From Symbiodinium natans (Eukaryota > Sar > Dinophyceae > Suessiales > Symbiodiniaceae), in NCBI GenBank assembly GCA_905221605.1, contig CAJNDS010001495.1:1-16552 (forward strand): DNA of 16,552 nt. Direction: 5' to 3'. Shown in pieces: positions 15,134 through 16,552 of this stretch (the stretch's first letter is position 1; every line of letters begins with the position of its first letter). Under the pieces are notes generated by a model. It did not search any database. It saw only the letters and a list, made by a program, of their open reading frames with translations, and was not told the origin of the DNA. Made by a program: the position numbers and the translations under genes.

Positions 15134-15345
15134 AGTAAACCCTAAACCCTAAACCCTAAACCTTATAAACCTTATAAACCTTATAGACCTTATAAACCTT
15201 ATAAACCTTATAAACCTTATAAACCTTATAAACCTTATAAACCTTATAAACCTTATAAACCTTATAAACCTTATAAACCTTATAAACCTTATAAACCTTA
15301 TAAACCTTATAAACCTTATAAACCCTAAACCCTAAACCCTAAAGG
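15134..15345. repeat. CCTTATAAA 9-mer array nested in a CCCTAAA array
   Basis: Three to four CCCTAAA units lead into 18 tandem copies of the 9-mer CCTTATAAA (about 15161-15322; one copy is CCTTATAGA), followed again by three CCCTAAA units. The 9-mer differs from CCCTAAA by a C-to-T change and two added bases, and its flanks are the heptamer on both sides. It is therefore probably a variant that arose within a telomere-like array and then expanded. Confidence 0.95.
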
Positions 15346-15850
15346 CCCATCCTGAGAGGTGATGTGGACGACACCACCTGACCTTCGCCACAACAGCAGA
15401 CGTTTGGGGTTCAGGGTTTAGGAGGGTCGTTTTAGGGGTTAGGGCTTGTAGGGCCTAGGGGTGGGCGGAGGAGCATTCTCTCAGCGGGTACACTGCGAAG
15501 CGCTTTTTGCGCACAAAAGGCGTAAGTAAGCTCAGAGCTCTACGAAGAGCCTGAACCTTGATCCCCAAACCCGAAACATCTTCATGAAGGCCTGTGTGTG
15601 GGCTCAGGGGCTCACGCGTTAAGCCGTATGAAGGCCCGGCAATAGAGGCAGAAGCGAAACGGTTGAGTTAGGATGCACTCATAGGCTAGGTAACTTTAGG
15701 TACAGAAGTCCACAATCTGAGCCTCCCAAAGGGAACCCCACTGCAAACCCAGCCCCTACGAAGACTGCTGAAGCCTTTTGGGGGCCCTTAGAGCATATTC
15801 ATTTTTGTAAACAGCTGGCCCACTGAAACCACAAATCCCTAGACCCTGAC
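15346..15850. other. Mostly unique DNA, no gene called
   Basis: There are short heptamer traces at 15405-15450. The minus strand has one exon-sized open stretch at about 15465-15530 (containing LTYAFCAQKALRSVPAERML), without a convincing donor. The rest (15560-15850) has no open frame or structure that I would support. Confidence 0.4.
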
Positions 15851-15852
15851 CC

Positions 15853-16080
15853 CAGGGTTTAGGGTTCATGCGGGGTACCCTAAACCTTACAGTAACCGTA
15901 AAACCCTAAAACCCTAAACACGAAACCCTAAACCCTACACTTAAACCTGAGGCCCCTCAGCTCCAAGCAACCATCGGAACGCCCTTCGGGTGCAGATGGG
16001 TCGAATCGCTGGCTGGCCTCTGCCGCTCGGGTTTGGGGGTTCAGGCTGTGAGGGTTTGAGGGTTTCTGGGTTTAGGGGCC
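15853..16080. repeat. Short telomere-like blocks in opposite orientations
   Basis: TTTAGGG at about 15856-15866, CCCTAAA-type units at 15878-15940, and degenerate TTTGGGG/TTTAGGG at about 16030-16076, around a unique segment (15945-16030). Frames 15990-16190 (plus) and 15941-16225 (minus) cross these blocks and the next foldback element, so they are not called. Confidence 0.75.
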
Positions 16081-16099
16081 TCGGGCCTTCGTGCCCCTG

Positions 16100-16210
16100 T
16101 ATATGGGTGGTTGTCAAAATTATAGTCCCTTTTTGGATCCCCATTATAATACGGCACCTAATATTTAGGGTACCCAAAAAGGGACCATAATTTTGACAAC
16201 CACCCATATA
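16100..16210. mobile_element. Well-preserved MITE-like element, 111 bp, 37-bp inverted ends
   Basis: The left arm 16100-16136 begins TATATGGGTGGTTGTCAAAA and ends in CCCTTTTTGG. The right arm 16174-16210 is its reverse complement with one mismatch in 37 (TATAGTCCC against TATGGTCCC). The 37-bp spacer is AT-rich and includes one TTTAGGG-like heptamer. The TATA at each edge would fit insertion at a TA dinucleotide, as in Tc1/mariner-type MITEs, but an extra TA belonging to the element ends gives the same appearance. The near-perfect arms imply a young insertion or selection for the hairpin. It encodes nothing. Confidence 0.75.
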
Positions 16211-16552
16211 GTGAATAAAGGGCAAATAATGGGGGGGGGGGAATCTCGACGCTCGGGAAGGCTCAGCCTTGTATGTGCGACGCTGCAGACTGAGACGCTC
16301 ACCAGTTCATGTCGCCACGAGTACAAAAATCGCTTCCATCATCTCTACATCTGTTGCAGCTGCTACAGGGCTCACTGAACTTGCTGCCCGTCCGTCTGTC
16401 TGCCTGTACCATATGCGTATATATTTTGAATGTGTGTGGATGCATATTGGACATGTTATGTATATATATATATATATAGAGTCCGGGGGACTGTGGGCGT
16501 GCACTTTTTTTGTGTTTTTTTTGCTCTCTCGTACTTGATAGCTATCGTTCAA
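16211..16552. other. Right-end unique DNA with poly-G and (TA)n
   Basis: There is a run of ten G at about 16231-16240, a TA microsatellite at about 16459-16478, and T-rich runs at 16507-16521. Overlapping frames on both strands (16193-16378, 16269-16538 plus; 16307-16552 minus, running off the edge) have no recognisable content. The unique part (16250-16430) could hold an exon but shows no decisive splice signals. Confidence 0.4.

Overview
The window looks like nuclear DNA of a eukaryote, and most of it is repetitive. There are no bacterial-style operons, ribosome binding sites, rRNA, tRNA, integrase or CRISPR array. The plant/alveolate-type telomere heptamer TTTAGGG is scattered in both orientations through the last 6.5 kb, between short unique blocks that read like small exons. 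Several candidate introns use GC donors, and many candidate acceptors are followed by G. Together these point to an alveolate, most likely a dinoflagellate. Chromerids, coccidia such as Eimeria, and plants also carry TTTAGGG-type repeats, so the assignment is an inference.

Layout. (1) 52-215: degenerate AT-rich trinucleotide repeat. (2) About 300-5365: an old, complex satellite with units of roughly 0.5-1.2 kb, made of shorter GAGCTC/TCATGAGAG-type submotifs. A block at 300-1020 recurs at about 3620-4660, where it is interrupted by about 340 bp of unrelated DNA (4000-4338). (3) 5366-5783: diverged edge copies of a second satellite built from hairpins. (4) 5790-6970: a separate block holding a GTATGCACTT-type repeat, a short Lys/Glu-rich ORF, and a 42-bp minisatellite with EcoRI and NcoI palindromes in nearly every unit. 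(5) 6971-9925: the main hairpin satellite. It consists of inverted (AATTTCTTT)n/(AAAGAAATT)n arms around a constant loop, punctuated by a 128-bp foldback module with TAGTC...GACTA ends. (6) 9926-16552: telomere-like repeats interspersed with unique DNA, a CCTTATAAA array, TA microsatellites and three different small foldback (MITE-like) elements.

Genes. No gene can be named. On the minus strand two tentative spliced models can be assembled by hand. Model A (10755-13066) has eight exons, about 230 residues and one hydrophobic segment formed across a splice junction. Model B (13691-14277) is 5'-partial and ends in a 128-codon terminal exon. In both, reading phase is conserved across every junction, and several introns consist largely of TTTAGGG/CCCTAAA repeats. 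I was free to choose splice sites and competing readings exist on both strands, so these are hypotheses for RNA or homology testing. Nearly all other long open frames arise from repeats whose unit length is divisible by three or that lack stop codons.
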